From NCBI GenBank assembly GCA_028641055.1, contig CM054062.1, forward strand, positions 25,366,536-25,430,535: a stretch of 64,000 bases of DNA. The letters run 5' to 3'. The notes under the pieces are model-generated. The model was not told where the DNA came from. It ran no database searches and saw only the letters and a list, made by a program, of their open reading frames with translations. This DNA comes from Alopecurus myosuroides (Eukaryota > Streptophyta > Magnoliopsida > Poales > Poaceae). A program made the position numbers and the translations under genes. Shown here piece by piece: positions 14,045 to 26,455 of the stretch (its first letter is position 1; each line of letters begins with the position of its first letter).

Positions 14045-15800
14045 TAGCCTAACTAGGCAAATCTTCTAACTCCTTTAAAAAAAAAAGTGGCAGAGAAAGC
14101 GATCCCCTGCTTCATAGTAGAGCAGGGTGACGACTGACGAGCTGGGCAAGCGCAAATATCCAGCAGGAAGATCACCAGGTGAAAAAAACCTAAAAGTGGT
14201 GGTTTAGCGATTCCGTAAATTAAATGAAAGCGCAACACATCCATGGGTCTATCAACTGTCCTGCCATCCGTTATCACGTAAGCACGTGTGGGTGCAGCTA
14301 CGAATCCGGATGAGCGGATAAGCCATCGCTGCTACTGAGGATGAAGATAAGCTGTTTATCTTAGCACGCAGCAGCAGCACCATCAGTTCATCGCTCAGGC
14401 CATCCAATCAGCGAAGCCATTGGTTACGGCTTACGAAAATATATCTGGTGCACAACTGAATTGTTAACTTTATTTGTCCGGACCAGAACCAGGAACCATC
14501 CCCGTCGAGGATTTCCCACGACGGCGACGGTCAGATCGAGGCGACGACGTGCGTACCAGACCCCATGGTTCCAACACGCGGCGTCGCAGCCTCCAGGTCG
14601 CCGGCCAGTGGCCGAGCAAACGAATCCACATAAAAGCCCCGGCGAAAACTGGAGCTATGTATATAGGGCCGGGAAGAATGAATTAATCAGGCCAGGAAAG
14701 CAACAGCACAAGCCGTTCAAGGAATGCGGGGGGTGGATAGCCGGCCGGCCGGGCAAGAGAGATCGCGATCGTGTCTGGTCTGGAAGCATCAAAATGGGCG
14801 ACTCGGAACCACGGAATCCAGCGCGACAATTTGTCGCTCGCCTTTTGGGGATCACTAAAAGTTTCAGCTAGAGCTAGCTTCTTGAGAGGCTTCTAGGTTT
14901 CAGCAGAGATGTGTGAGTTGCTAGCTAGCTAGCCCTCGAGTTTGTCTTGTCAGGCGAATGTGTTCAGGCGTTTCCCCAGATATTTCCAGGACATCTGTGC
15001 CTCGGTAATTGTTAGCAGAGACCAGAGAGACTTGCTGACTATGCAGAGGTACAAGACAACACATAGGCAACGGCGTAGATAGTCTTCTAGTTGTACCTGA
15101 GGTAAATAAATAGAGTATATGCAAACAAATGTAACAAACTATCGAGGGTTTAAACTTTGTACACAGACATAATGCTCCGGAGCTAAATAAAGCATCATAG
15201 TACAGATAGTGCAACCTAGTATCATCAGCACAAATTTCTGAGGGAGTCTACCGAAATGCATAATCTGCCTCAGTTTTGGCCGCTAGTACGGTGCGATCTA
15301 GCGTGAGGGGCGATGATCCTGGCCCGTGACCTTGCCTTTGCTACTGTCATACTGATCCACTGACAGTGTATTGCATGTTTGACCACTCTCTTTCGCGCCT
15401 GCAAGCTTAACCGTGGCCCCGTGCAAAGTGACAAGAAAATTGCTTGACTGGTTTCTATCTTCTTTCCGGAAATCAGAGTACAGTAGTGCCGCCGCGGATT
15501 CAGTCGTGTCAATGCATGTATGCCTTTTTTTTTTGTCAAGTGCAACCATTGTACATTCATTTGGCTGGCATACTAAACTGATATATGGATGCGGTCATGG
15601 TTGCAGTGTCTAATATGCATGATCGATCATGTTTGATTTAGTTTATGTACTCCCTCCGTTTCAAATTAATTGTCTCAAAGTTGGATAAAAATGAGTTTAT
15701 GTGTATGTAGCTGCAAACATTCAAGTTTGCGAGCCAACTCATTTAGGTGGCAGTCTAGTCAACACACACACAAAAAAAAAAAAAATCAACGAAACTAATA
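14045..15800. other. duplicated noncoding block, function not recognised
   Basis: Shared with copy B (26456-28170) at high identity. Frames such as 14461-14871 are conserved only as well as the surrounding DNA. A half Stowaway-like end (ACTCCCTCCGTTTCAAATTAAT) starts near 15650 and recurs in B near 28025. I see no splice-bounded exon set. Confidence 0.4.
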
Positions 15801-15802
15801 GC

Positions 15803-16270
15803 TCAGTGCACAACAACGAGGAGTTTGCATGGTAACAATCGTGAAGTAGCGCAGAAACACGATCTTCCTCTTCCGCAGAGCGCTGCGTGCTTGGCGCTCA
15901 ACCGCGGGCCTCGGTAGAGCTGCTCAATGTTAAACCATTTGGTCCACCGGGAGTTCGCATGGAGGGACCCCTCTGTGCGAGTGGTGGAGTGCAACGACTT
16001 CTGCTGGACGCGCTCCACTAGCTCGTCGTCGTTGGTAATTGCGGCGAGCTCATTCGCGTCGTCGTCAGTGGTGACCTCCCACTTTTCGTTGTCGATGTGC
16101 GAGAATACCAATGATGGCAGCCCTGACCCCTCCGCCGCATAGCCGAGGCCGGCACCGCTTGGTGGAGGTGCATCGCCGAGGCTAGCATTTCCCGGAGGAG
16201 GCAAACCACTGTCACCAGAACCACCGCTTGGAGGAGGCACACCACCAAGGCCGCCGAATCCGTGCTCCAT
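15803..16270 (-). CDS. hypothetical 155-codon ORF, copy A
   Basis: Intact in both duplication copies, with about seven amino-acid differences and no stops. Residues 1-50 are a Gly/Pro/Ser low-complexity head (GGVPPPSGGSGD). Residues 54-85 look more protein-like (SLVFSHIDNEKWEVTTDDDA), and the tail is basic with several cysteines. I recognise no family. A frame on the opposite strand (15927-16142) is also open in both copies, and most differences change the protein, so this may be chance. No promoter or Kozak-like context decides the matter. Confidence 0.3.
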   Translation of the reverse strand: MEHGFGGLGGVPPPSGGSGDSGLPPPGNASLGDAPPPSGAGLGYAAEGSGLPSLVFSHIDNEKWEVTTDDDANELAAITNDDELVERVQQKSLHSTTRTEGSLHANSRWTKWFNIEQLYRGPRLSAKHAALCGRGRSCFCATSRLLPCKLLVVVH

Positions 16271-18816
16271 TTGGCTGCGGATCCACTAGAAATTGCTCGC
16301 CAGAGGTATACCATGCATATAGTACGAGGCGAGAGGCGCATTTTAGGTGTCCCCGAAAAAATTCCGGGCCGGGCCAATATGTGGTGTCAGTTCAAGCCGT
16401 AAAAATGGCCGAAATCACAAATCGGCCGGAAATTCCAGGGCGAGGGGCCTTATTTGGGAATTGCTATGGATGCTGCCTTGACACCTTCCCCATGCTCTAC
16501 CCCTCCCCCCATTGCACACAGTGGTGTCAGCACCCCCTCGTTGATGGTCCTCGTTGGTTAGATGTTGGCGAAGTTTACTCCGGCACCTTTCTCGTGGCCC
16601 GCCCCCGCCTTGTGCATCCCTATCTATTATGAACAACCTCCCCTTCATTGTCTAGAGCTTCGGATGTGAAAATGCCCGTGCATTGCTAGCTACTAGTCCT
16701 AGGCTAGGCTATTTGGCCCCAATCTGCTAAGGGCCCATCTCCCGAGTGGTTTCTCGTCCAATTGTGGATGAATGTCATGTGCCCCCTCAACCTAATCATG
16801 TGGTAGCTCGTCGTGAGTCGCACCATGCCCAACCTCTTGGCCCACCATCTTTCCTCGTGCCCCCAGCCCCCGCCCGCCATTCCAATAGGACCCCTAGATG
16901 TGACTCGTTCCCACCTTGTCTCCCTCTTAGGTTTACCTCCTGCTCCAACTACAACCCATCATCCCTTCTTCTATATTTCCCCCCATTGACCAGAGTTATC
17001 CGGATGGATGGCCGTCAGGGAAGCGACACTTTGATAACTTAAACAAGCAGTTGGTCTGCCGTTTTGAAACCGAAATATTTTTCTAGCTGGAGCATGAGTA
17101 GAACTCCGACCACCGTGGGAAGAAGTAGCGTGATGCTCTACTCCTCCAAATATAAAAGGCCGTCAAGATGCGGTGAACAACCACCACCCGTTGGGGAACC
17201 CAAGAGAAAGATGATGTAGCATAGCAGGAACTTTCCCCCCAGTTTCTGAGACCATAGTTATTGAAATTGTACGGTTTCAAGATCTTCAAAAGGTCTTGTA
17301 GTGGACCTAAACATAGCACAAAACTTTTATTTTCCCTAACATTTTCGCAAGGTTGTCTCAAGCTTCCCGTCTTGCAGAAAAAAGAGAGTTAAACATATAG
17401 TGTGTAAATATGGATGAAAACAATAAAAGTGGAAACAAACCAACAAACAAGTAATAGTAGAAAGCAAACAAACGAGACTGTCAATGTAAAAGAATGGAAA
17501 GGAGGACATAGTTTCACTAGTGGTGTCTCATCAAAAGATAAAGAAGCAAACGTGTTGAGTAAACACATTACAACTGGTCAATTGACAACATTGGAAGGTC
17601 AATATTATGACAGCAAGACTGTTCACGGCAATGTTCATGTAGGCATTATGTCAAACATATATAAACCGCTATCCAACATGCATCTATAACTAATAATCCA
17701 CAAAGAGATCACTATCCAACATGCATCTCTAAGTATTAAGTTGCAAAGCAGCGAATAATTGAATTAAGAACAGTAAATAATATAAACAGTATTTATTATC
17801 AATAAATAGACATAAACATCGCTTTACCCTTAGTGGCAACAACATATGGTCGACCTCAGACGTTTCTGCCACTCGTGTCCAGATAAGGAGGAGGAATGAA
17901 CCCGCTATCTAACACAAACTTCCTCTTGGAGATCAGAGAGCATGCAAAAATATAAATAAAGCTAGCACAAGATAATAATAGTAAGAATAATAAGATCACA
18001 TAAGAAACATGAACAAATCGATCGTAACTTAACAATTCATCGGATTCCAGCAAACACAACAAGTAGTAATTACGTAATATTGATCTTAATCATGTTAGAC
18101 CACTCACAAGATCTTGACATGGTAGCACAAGGAGGAGAGACAATCATCTAGCTACTGCTATGCACATGTAGTCGAAGGCTGAACTACTAACACATCACCT
18201 TGGATGCATTCATGGCGATCAACAAGCCTCCAGTGAATATTTCCCCCTCCGGCAGGGTGCAGGATCATGAATATGGGAACCCTGGATTGGGGTTTTGGCA
18301 TGACGGCGGCTCTGAAGATGTTTCATGGAAAATAACTCTGTCCCTCAAGGTTTTATGTAAGAGTTGTATATATAGGAGAAGAGGCGACCTAAGGAGAGCA
18401 AGGGGGCCCATGCAGCCAGGGGCACGGCTCCACACTAGCCCACGGACCAACCCTCCTGAGAAGGTGGTGTCCTCCCCTGGTTGCTTTTTGGACTCCTCCT
18501 TCCTTTTGGGTAAAAACTGTGTCGTGGTTTTTCGCAGAATTTTCTGATGAATTTACCTTTAGAAATTTTCGTAAACTTAGAAACAACAAAACAGGAACTG
18601 GCAATGGACATCTTGTTAATAAGTTAGTCCGGAAAATAACCTAAAATGAAAAAAAATTTATAGTAGGAACATGTAGAAATGATATAAAACAAACATGGTA
18701 TAATCAATTATTATAGATACACTTGACACATATCACATCCAAGCTAAGATCATCTTAGACTCCTAACTAGAAGGAAATATCCAATTTTAACCAGTATGGA
18801 AACAACTTGGTAGAGG
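16271..18816. other. duplicated noncoding block, rest of copy A
   Basis: Shared with 28647-31205. It contains AT-rich DNA and a late segment (about 18180-18600) that reads like an old LTR fragment in reverse (the phrase AACAACAAAACAGGAACTGGCA resembles gypsy LTR sequence). I see no gene. Confidence 0.4.
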
Positions 18817-19809
18817 GTGAGCTCACAGCGAGGAGATGAACAGAGGAGTCGTGCACGAGCTCGGTGGCGGCGTTGGTGGCGGAAACGGGATGGCGGCGGC
18901 GACTCGGAGGGCCTCCGGGGAAACGGAGGGGACGGCGAGGAAGAGGGGGGATGGGCGGTTCCGTTCCCGGCCCAAGCACGGCCGGGAGGGCACCGTGGCG
19001 GCGGCGATGAGCCGGAGAGGGCAGCGGTGTTGGAGGTTTCGGTGGATACATAGAGTAGCGAGAGAGAGCAGCGTGCAGAGGGAGGAAGGAGATGGAGGCG
19101 CTCGAGGAGAAAGGTGGAGAGAAAGAAATTAGGGCACGGGGGAGCTCGAGGGCAGGTTAAGAGGAGGAGGTGGAGCTGCCGATCACCGTTCTTCTCTGAA
19201 CCTGTCGACGTGGGCAGTTCCATCTGCCTGCCGTACATGAGGTAGGAGACAACCGAGGGGGTACCAGGCCTCTGCTAGTTGGGCTGGCCCAAACTTGCTG
19301 GATGCCCTTTGCCCCCCTCTCCTTTCTTTATTCTTTTTCTCTTTTTTTTTTGCAGATTTGACAAAGGAGAGAAAAGGAGATGTTTTGGGCTAGAGAAACT
19401 TTTTAGGGAAAATTTTGTAATGATTTATTTATTATAAAAACAGCAATGCAACATTTTGTTTCCCAAATAAAATTCAATTTATGTTGTGTTTTGGAATTTA
19501 AATGAATTGAGCAATTTTGGTATCACAAGAATAAATGCCACTTAAGCCAATTTAAGTTTTTGATTCCAATTTTAGTGGAACAAATTATTTGTTTGTTTTA
19601 TAGTTCTTATTTGAAACATGTAACATAACAAGTATGAATAAAGGTTTGAATTTTTGTTTGGAATTCATAAGAAAACAAATGGAATCAAATGAAATCAAAT
19701 GCCAAACAAATGCAAACAAAAAGCAATGAATATGATGACATGATGCAAAACAATAATGAAACAAGAAACAAACATCTAGGGGGGAGATTTTCATACTTGG
19801 GATGTTACA
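18817..19809 (+). mobile_element. LTR fragment ending GGGATGTTACA
   Basis: Sequence unique to the spacer between the duplication copies. A GC-rich gene-like stretch (18830-19150) is followed by T-rich DNA and ends GGGATGTTACA at 19809. This matches the layout of the longer insertion at 39500-44041, which ends GGGATATCACA. The left end is missing where the duplication boundary falls, so it is called as a truncated LTR. Confidence 0.5.
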
Positions 19810-20913
19810 ACGCCTTTCTTTGGGTTGGTTCAAGGGAGGTCACCGATGGCAAATGCAAGATCAGTTGTGAAATGGTTTGTAGGCCAACTACCTTTGGGGG
19901 GCTAGGGATTATTCACCTTGAAAATTTTGCTCGTGCTCTCCGTTTGCGGTGGTTTTGGTTGGAGTGGAGGGATTCCAGAAAATCGTGGGTGTGCTTGGGA
20001 ACCCCTTGTGACACGGCCGACTTGGCTCTCTTCTATGCAGCCACCACCATTTCCATTGGCAATGGAAGCCTCGCTCCTTTTTGGGACTCCCCTTGGATCG
20101 ATGGTAAATGCCCTAAAGACATAGCTCCCTCATTTTTTAGGCCTCCACGCCCAAAAAATAGAAAGTCAAGCAAGCATTGCATGAAAATGCAAGAATCTCA
20201 AAGATTAAGATGGACACCAATTTCACTTAGGCTCACCTCCACGAGTTCGTCCACCTTTGGTTGGAGCTAAATAGTGTGCACCTTATCGAGGGATTTGAGG
20301 ACTCGGTCACTTGGAACCTCGCGGCGAATGGGGAGTACTCTTCGGCTTCCGCCTACAAGGCCCAATTATTTGGATCCACCATCACATGCTTGGATAAAAT
20401 GGTTTGGGCACCTCAAAAAATCAAATTTCTCTCTTGGTTAGCCATCAATAATAGGCTATAGACCGCATACCGCCTTGAGAAAAGAGGGTGAAAAAATTGC
20501 GGCCTTTGTCCCCTTTGCAAACAAACCCAAGAGACGACGGATCACATTTTCTTCCAATGCCGATACACCAAGAGGGTTTGGGGCATGATCAAGGAATTGC
20601 CCGGGCTCCTTTTCTTTTCCACGACCCGGTGGACAACGCAATTATCCATCAACTCTAGGTGGACCTCCATGTCAAGTGCAAACATATCAAACCGCAAGCC
20701 GATGGCGTCGATCACCATGCTCACTTGTTGGAAAATTTGGAATGAGAGATATGCTAGAGTGTTCCGCCAAAAATCCACCCCCACACGATTCTCCTAAGCA
20801 ACGTCAAGACCGAGGCGCGTCTTTGGGTCCCCGCGGGTGCGAAAAATTTGAGTCATGTAATATTGGGAGAGTAATCCCTTTTGTACTACAATTTTACTTT
20901 CCATGTAAAAACA

Positions 20914-20958
<45 letters not shown>

Positions 20959-21001
20959 AATGGATAGAGCCAAAGCTTTTGCCTCCGATTGAAAAAAAAA
21001 A
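19810..21001 (+). mobile_element. 5'-truncated LINE, reverse transcriptase C-terminus to poly(A)
   Basis: Reading frames with stops encode the end of a plant L1-type ORF2: a FLWVGSREVTDGKCKISCEM-like block (about 19815-19872), GGLGIIHLENFARALRLRWF, then a zf-RVT zinc motif CPLC..DHIFFQC near 20510-20560. In-frame stops near 20460 and 20490 show it is dead. A TC microsatellite (about 20916-20953) and an A10 tail (20992-21001) end it. The 5' side abuts an LTR end. Confidence 0.8.
20916..20953 (+). repeat. (TC)n microsatellite
   Basis: About 19 uninterrupted TC units in the LINE 3' untranslated region. Confidence 0.95.
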
Positions 21002-21126
21002 GTGAAGTGTGACAAAAAAAACATAAGAGAAAATATCAATATCTATATAGTGACAAATTTATACAGGAAAAAAGTATATTTCATGATGATTATAGTGACT
21101 TTAATTCAATATTGTAGATTTTGGTA

Positions 21127-21208
21127 CTTCCTCTATATAATTGGTTAAACTTGACAAAGTCTGACTTTGGCAGAACCAAATATAAGGAGTAAAATGTGAC
21201 AGAGGGGG
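21127..21208. mobile_element. short Stowaway-like MITE, 82 bp
   Basis: Left end CTTCCTCTATATAATTGG and right end GACAGAGGGGG are flanked by TA on both sides (21125-21126, 21209-21210). The terminal pairing is poor, so this is a tentative call. Confidence 0.5.
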
Positions 21209-21918
21209 TATATAGTTACATTTTGCTGTCTTTCGAAATTATAAGTTGCCAAACTGAAGTTGACTTGGATAAATTTCCATGCCTTAGTTTATCTTTGCTG
21301 CATGAATGGGTAGCATTACCAATTTTCAATTTGCTCTTTGCATGATACAGTAGGAATTTATGGAATTGTCTTGATGACTACCACTAATACTTTGAGGTTA
21401 TTCAAGCGGTTGACATATCTTGAGCTCTGATTTGGTCGAGTACACGAAGGCCTTGCCGTCTATGCTCCCAATCTGATAACAATATCTCTTTAATTATTTA
21501 ACACTGCCGTCCGAAATACCATTTCTATTGTGCCTAAGCCGTCCGCATGAACTCAAAATTCTACTCCGCACCGCTCGTTCTCAGGCCATCCATTGGCTGC
21601 TATGCATGTCAACGAAGATACGATATTTCTTAGACAAACGAACGAAGATACGGGGGTATCTCTGTGAACACCTAGAGAAGAACAAAAGCACTCTCTACTA
21701 TAACTGATAGCCGTTCCCTCTCTCCAGGAAAGAAAAGAAAATGCAACTTATCAAATCAATGAGGTCTTGTAAGTCAGACCAGGTGGAGGGGAGCATGTTT
21801 GCTTTATTTTTTTAGGCAGAGGTCAATGGATTCTTTGCAATTTTGAAAACAAAAACAGTTGAAAACACTCCTCTCCTGCCCTCCTTTTGTCAGCTCTAGC
21901 AGCATCAAAGATCACACC

Positions 21919-21926
21919 TATAAATA
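21919..21926 (+). promoter_or_regulatory. TATA box of CKX copy B
   Basis: TATAAATA is conserved with copy A. It lies 119 bp before the chosen ATG (22038) and only 16 bp before an in-frame ATG at 21942. A start site about 30 bp downstream would leave that upstream ATG out of the message. Confidence 0.65.
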
Positions 21927-22037
21927 TGTGGAGCTCTGGACATGAGAGCACACACATCAAGATCTCTCTTCCAACTCATGCAAATAGCAAACTCGAGCTA
22001 CACTTCTCATTTCCCAGAGATCTGTTGTTGTAGCAAC

Positions 22038-23937
22038 ATGCCGATAGCTCGATTAGCTACATTTCTCATGGTCGCCAGTTTTCTCTCCAACGTCGGCTAT
22101 CTCGGAGTGCCCGTGTCCGGCGCTCTCGATAATGAGCTCTTCGCCCTCGACATCGTGTCGAAAATTCATACCGACTTGAGCTCGACATCCAGGGCGTCCT
22201 CCGACTTTGGCCACATTGTGGAGGCGGCCGCCCCAAGGGGTTTTTTCCACCCGTCGTCACCCGCCGACATAGCTGCTCTAATCCGCTTCTCGCTTGACCG
22301 GCGGACACCCTTCACGGTGGCGCCACGTGGGAAAGGGCACTCCTCTCGCGGACAGGCCTTCGCCCCGGGGGGCATTGTCGTCGACATGCTCTCACTGGGA
22401 CGTGGCGGTTATGGTGGTCACCGTGTAAATGTGTCCATGGAAGGAATGTACGTGGATGTCGGTGGCGAGCAGCAGTGGATCGATGTCCTCCGTGCCACGC
22501 TGGAGCACGGTCTGACGCCGCGCGTGTGGACGGACTACCTCCGCATCACCGTCGGCGGCACGCTCTCCAACGGCGGCATCGGCGGGCAGGTGTTCCGGCA
22601 CGGCCCGCAGATCTCCAACGTGCACGAGCTTGACGTGGTCACAGGTACCGGTTTTCTTCTTGCCTGCTGGTCGATCGTACGCAGTCTGCTGAATACTGAT
22701 GATGACCACCGTCCACGTCGCTTTTTTGTTTAATGCAATAATCAACTGTGGTGCACACGAGTGCAGCAAGCATCTCATAGACTAATTAATAAGAAATCGA
22801 ATTATTGTTGGTTGCAGGCACGGGAGACATGATCAGCTGCTCCCCGACTAAGAGCCCGGACCTGTTCTACGGGGCACTGGGCGGGCTCGGCCAGTTTGGG
22901 GTGATTACCCGGGCACGGATCGGGCTTGAACGGGCTCCGAAACGGGTCAAGTGGATGCGCCTCGCCTACACGGATGTGCACTCGTTTACCGCTGACCAAG
23001 AGCTCCTCATCTCTCAACGATCAGGGTTCGATTACGTTGAGGGGCAGGTCCAGCTGAACCGGACCCTGGCGGAGGGCCGAAGGTCGTCCTCGTTCTTCTC
23101 GGCCTCAGAGCTTGCTCGGCTCACGGAGCTCGCGCTGGACACCGGATCAGCCGCGATCTACTACATCGAGGGCGCAATGTACTACGATGACCACTCTGCT
23201 GTCACCGTAGATCAGGTACACATCGAGGGTTTTTCTTTTCTGTCGAGCCCAAACATGGCCTGGTCCAAACACAAGCTGTTGAGGTTCTCTTTTGTTTTTG
23301 ACACGAAGAACTTGTTTTTTCGTTGCAGAAGCTTGAGGCGCTACTGGAGGAGCTGAGCTTCGTCCCGGGGTTCGTGTTCGCGAGGGACGTGTCGTACGTG
23401 CAGTTCCTCGACCGTGTCGGGCAGGAGGAGCAGAAGCTGCGGTCGGCCAGCGTGTGGGACGTGCCGCACCCGTGGCTCAACCTCTTCGTCCCGAGCTCAC
23501 GCATCCACGACTTCGCCGAGGGAGTGTTCCACGGCATCCTCCGGGACACCAAGCCCGTGGGACTCATGCTCATGTACCCCATGAACCGAGACAAGTGGGA
23601 CGACCGGATGACGACGGTGACGCCCCAGGAGGAGGAGGTGTTCTACGCCGTCGGGCTGCTCCGGTCAGCGGTGGCCGCGGGAGATGTCGAGCGGCTGGAG
23701 CGGGAGAACGCGGCGGTGCTCGATTTCTGCGACCGGGCCGGCATCGTGTGCAAGCAGTACCTGCCGCATCACGCGTCGCAGGAGGGGTGGAGGCGGCATT
23801 TCGGGGCGAAATGGGGCAGGGTCGCCCAGCTCAAGGCCACCTACGACCCGCGGGCGATCCTGTCGCCTGGGCAGGGCATCTTCCCGTTCCCGGCCGCCGC
23901 GACCGGCACGGCACCGGTTACGATCGCCGCGTCCTAA
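22038..23937 (+). CDS. CKX: cytokinin oxidase/dehydrogenase, copy B, intact
   Basis: Irreversibly degrades cytokinins by oxidative removal of the N6 side chain, using bound FAD. Exons are 22038-22644, 22818-23215 and 23329-23937, all with GT..AG introns, giving 537 codons, the usual length for this family. Residues 1-28 are a hydrophobic signal peptide, so secretion to the apoplast is likely. The FAD_binding_4-type domain runs from about 60 to 200, with GHS carrying the flavin-linking His101. WTDYL holds the catalytic Asp166, followed by GGTLSN and HGPQISN. The cytokinin-binding domain fills about 230-530 and ends YDPRAILSPGQGIF. The usual GGTLSNAGISGQ reads [12 protein letters not shown] here. 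An in-frame ATG 96 bp upstream would add 32 residues before the signal. I chose 22038 because of the TATA position and the signal sequence. The CKX subfamily number is left open. Confidence 0.95.
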
Positions 23938-24425
23938 AATTTTAGGTGTTTGTTCACGTTGAAAGGTTAACTTGTCGCGGCTTAAGCAGCGATGGGAATT
24001 GTTCGTCTGTCGGAAAAATATCCGGCCGTGCAGGTAGAACCAGCGAGCTGCGCTGGTTGGTCAGTACCAGTTGGTGTACTAGCTCGGTATGTAATCACAG
24101 CGTAGGAGAGGCGTCCAAAATCCAAATGGACACGTACTGGATCAAAGTGACTCTGTCTAGTTTAACGAGGAATACTGCTCCGTTTTCCCGTTACGGAGTG
24201 CAGCTACCGAACGATCGACGTGCAATCATGTTCCCTGTATTCTGTCATGATTTATTCCGATACTGCTGACCTGCACTGTATTTTATTTTTCTGAGCCCGA
24301 TTTATGTATGGAAGTGCAGTACGAACCAATTATGTGTAGTCGTCGCACCTCTCTACAACATAGGTTTTTATAAGGACCGAGAGGCGTTCTTCTCTATACT
24401 ATGCCAAAGCTTGACCAAGCATATA

Positions 24426-24551
24426 CTCCCTCCGTCCAAAAAAAAAATGTCTCAATTTTGACCAAATTTACATGTATGTACACACTAAAACATGTGTAGT
24501 TAACATGCAAGTTTGGACAAATTTGGGAAATCCTTTTTAGAACAGAGGGAG
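24426..24551. mobile_element. Stowaway MITE downstream of CKX copy B
   Basis: Left end CTCCCTCCGTCC and right end AACAGAGGGAG, with TA at 24424-24425 and 24552-24553. It corresponds to 12776-12895 in copy A. Confidence 0.85.
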
Positions 24552-25149
24552 TAGAAAAAAAAACTAGTGGACAATTAGGCAAGATTTTAGCGGAAACTGT
24601 TTTTGCCTCATGGCACCGGTGCTTTGGCTATTTAAAAAAAATGGATTTTTTTAATGTATTAAAAAATTTAAAAATATGAATGTAGGTATCGATGTATCCT
24701 ATAAACATGCAAATTTTATATTCAAATACAAAGTAGTATGGACAACACAAAAATGATAAAATGCTAAAATCTAGAGATTAAAAAAAGGAACATTTTACGG
24801 TACATCAAATGAATGAATATGGGCCGTCCATTGGGCCAAATGGGACAGCTACTATCCATTTTACTACAAGCCTCCTGCGTGTAGTATATTCCGTCCTGAG
24901 GGGCATTTTTGAAATTTTACATGGATTTGAATCTCTCGCCTTCAGTTTCGTGGGATATTTTCAGGATTTCACTTAGACCGAAGAAGGGTGCGACGGTTTT
25001 TACACTAGTTTCATTTCGATCATAAAAAAAAATCGTTTTGATAGACGTTTTCCTCTCTCCTCTAATTAGAAAGCGCCAACACCACGGTTTGGGGAAGAGC
25101 CGCCGGCTCCCCTGTAAGCGGCGCGTTCCGGTTCCTCGCGGTCGTTTCC

Positions 25150-26455
25150 AACAACAACGATCCCCGCCCCCGCACACAACAGAAGAGACGTGGCACGACA
25201 CGGCGTAAGTGCTGCTGGCGGCGCGGAGGAGGTCGCTCGTTGACTCGTGGCGCGGCGACGAGGAGACGCGTAGGATTCCAGGAGGCTGCCCCGCGGGCAC
25301 GACAAGGAATGAGTCGAGCGTGACGGTGTGCCGGAGATCTTCGACCTCTACCACTACGAACTACAAAGGTATGGGGAGGGGGGGGCATCCCCTCTTTGTG
25401 CGTGATGTGGTCGACCGATTTCAGTCCACGGTTTAACTTACGAGTTGTTTTGCATTTGATTTGTGTCGTTAATTATGGTTAATTACCTGGCGCAGACCAT
25501 TGCAGATCGGATCGAGTGGATACAACGGCGGCAGATGGGACATATGAATACTATGGGGAAAGGGCGCATGAGCTATGGCGGTCAGCAATTCGCCCATGAA
25601 CATAGAGTGCCAGCTCCCAAATTTTGGAGGACAACAATATTCACTTCTCGAGGTGATTTCTCAGCCAATTTGCAGAATTTAGGGGGCAGGATGGAAAGGC
25701 AACCGAGAACTAATTCCTGAATCAGGGATGTCAGATGCTGGGAACTTGAATCGGCTGAATCAGCTGAATGTAAAGCCGGCGTAATTTCAGTAGAAAGTAA
25801 AATTAGGATGAACAAGACAGAATATATGGCGAAAAACAAGTACTTGAAGGCTATCGTAGGTGAGAACACAATGCCGCAGTACTTAATGCAGTGCCAAAAT
25901 TTTCATACTATACTAGGATTCTGGTAATGGATAAAGATACTCGTTTCAAACGGAGTTTGACTCAAAGTATAGTGAAAAAGTAAACTTTTTTATTGAGTTG
26001 TTACATAATTCAGTTTCTTAATTGAAAATTGGGGCCGTGTGTCCTCTTCATTAAAAAAAATATTAAGATGTGACACATTGTGTTACGAGCTGTTTGGCAT
26101 CTGATTAATTTTATAGTGTACCACCTGATTGTTCTTTGTATGAGAGTGTGTGAATCATATATAAAAGGAGTTGCAAAACCATTTCCATTCTAGATGTATC
26201 TAGGACTTATTCATATTTCAACTATTCAACATGATTATATACTTGTAATAGTAGTTTTTTCTTCCTTTTTGCTACAGAAGTCCAAGGCAAGGTGTTGTTC
26301 TCAATCTGAAAAAGGAATTAGCATGACAGTACAAGTTGCTGTCACCTTGAGTCTGAATGAAGAATTTTACATGCTATTTGCATAATCTTATAAAATTGGA
26401 CATCCGATGATCAAGAAATATGGCCTTCCTAATATAAGACGTGTGTTTGTGGAAA
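25150..26455 (+). other. copy-B-only block with exon-like segments
   Basis: Copy A carries only short unrelated sequence and a MITE here. The left part (25150-25370) is GC-rich and ends at a donor-like AAAG|GTATGG. A second segment starts after a GGCGCAG acceptor near 25496 and stays open for about 200 bp (encoding TIADRIEWIQRRQMGHMN). This may be a captured gene fragment or part of an older transposon. No family is recognised. Confidence 0.35.

Noticed and set aside
14461..14871. 136-codon ORF shared by both duplication copies
   Set aside because: Its end differs between copies by a frame change and conservation is no better than the flanks. No protein-like features.
17414..17689. 91-codon ORF with a duplicated counterpart at 29793-30071
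   Set aside because: The two copies differ by an indel, and the composition is that of AT-rich noncoding DNA.
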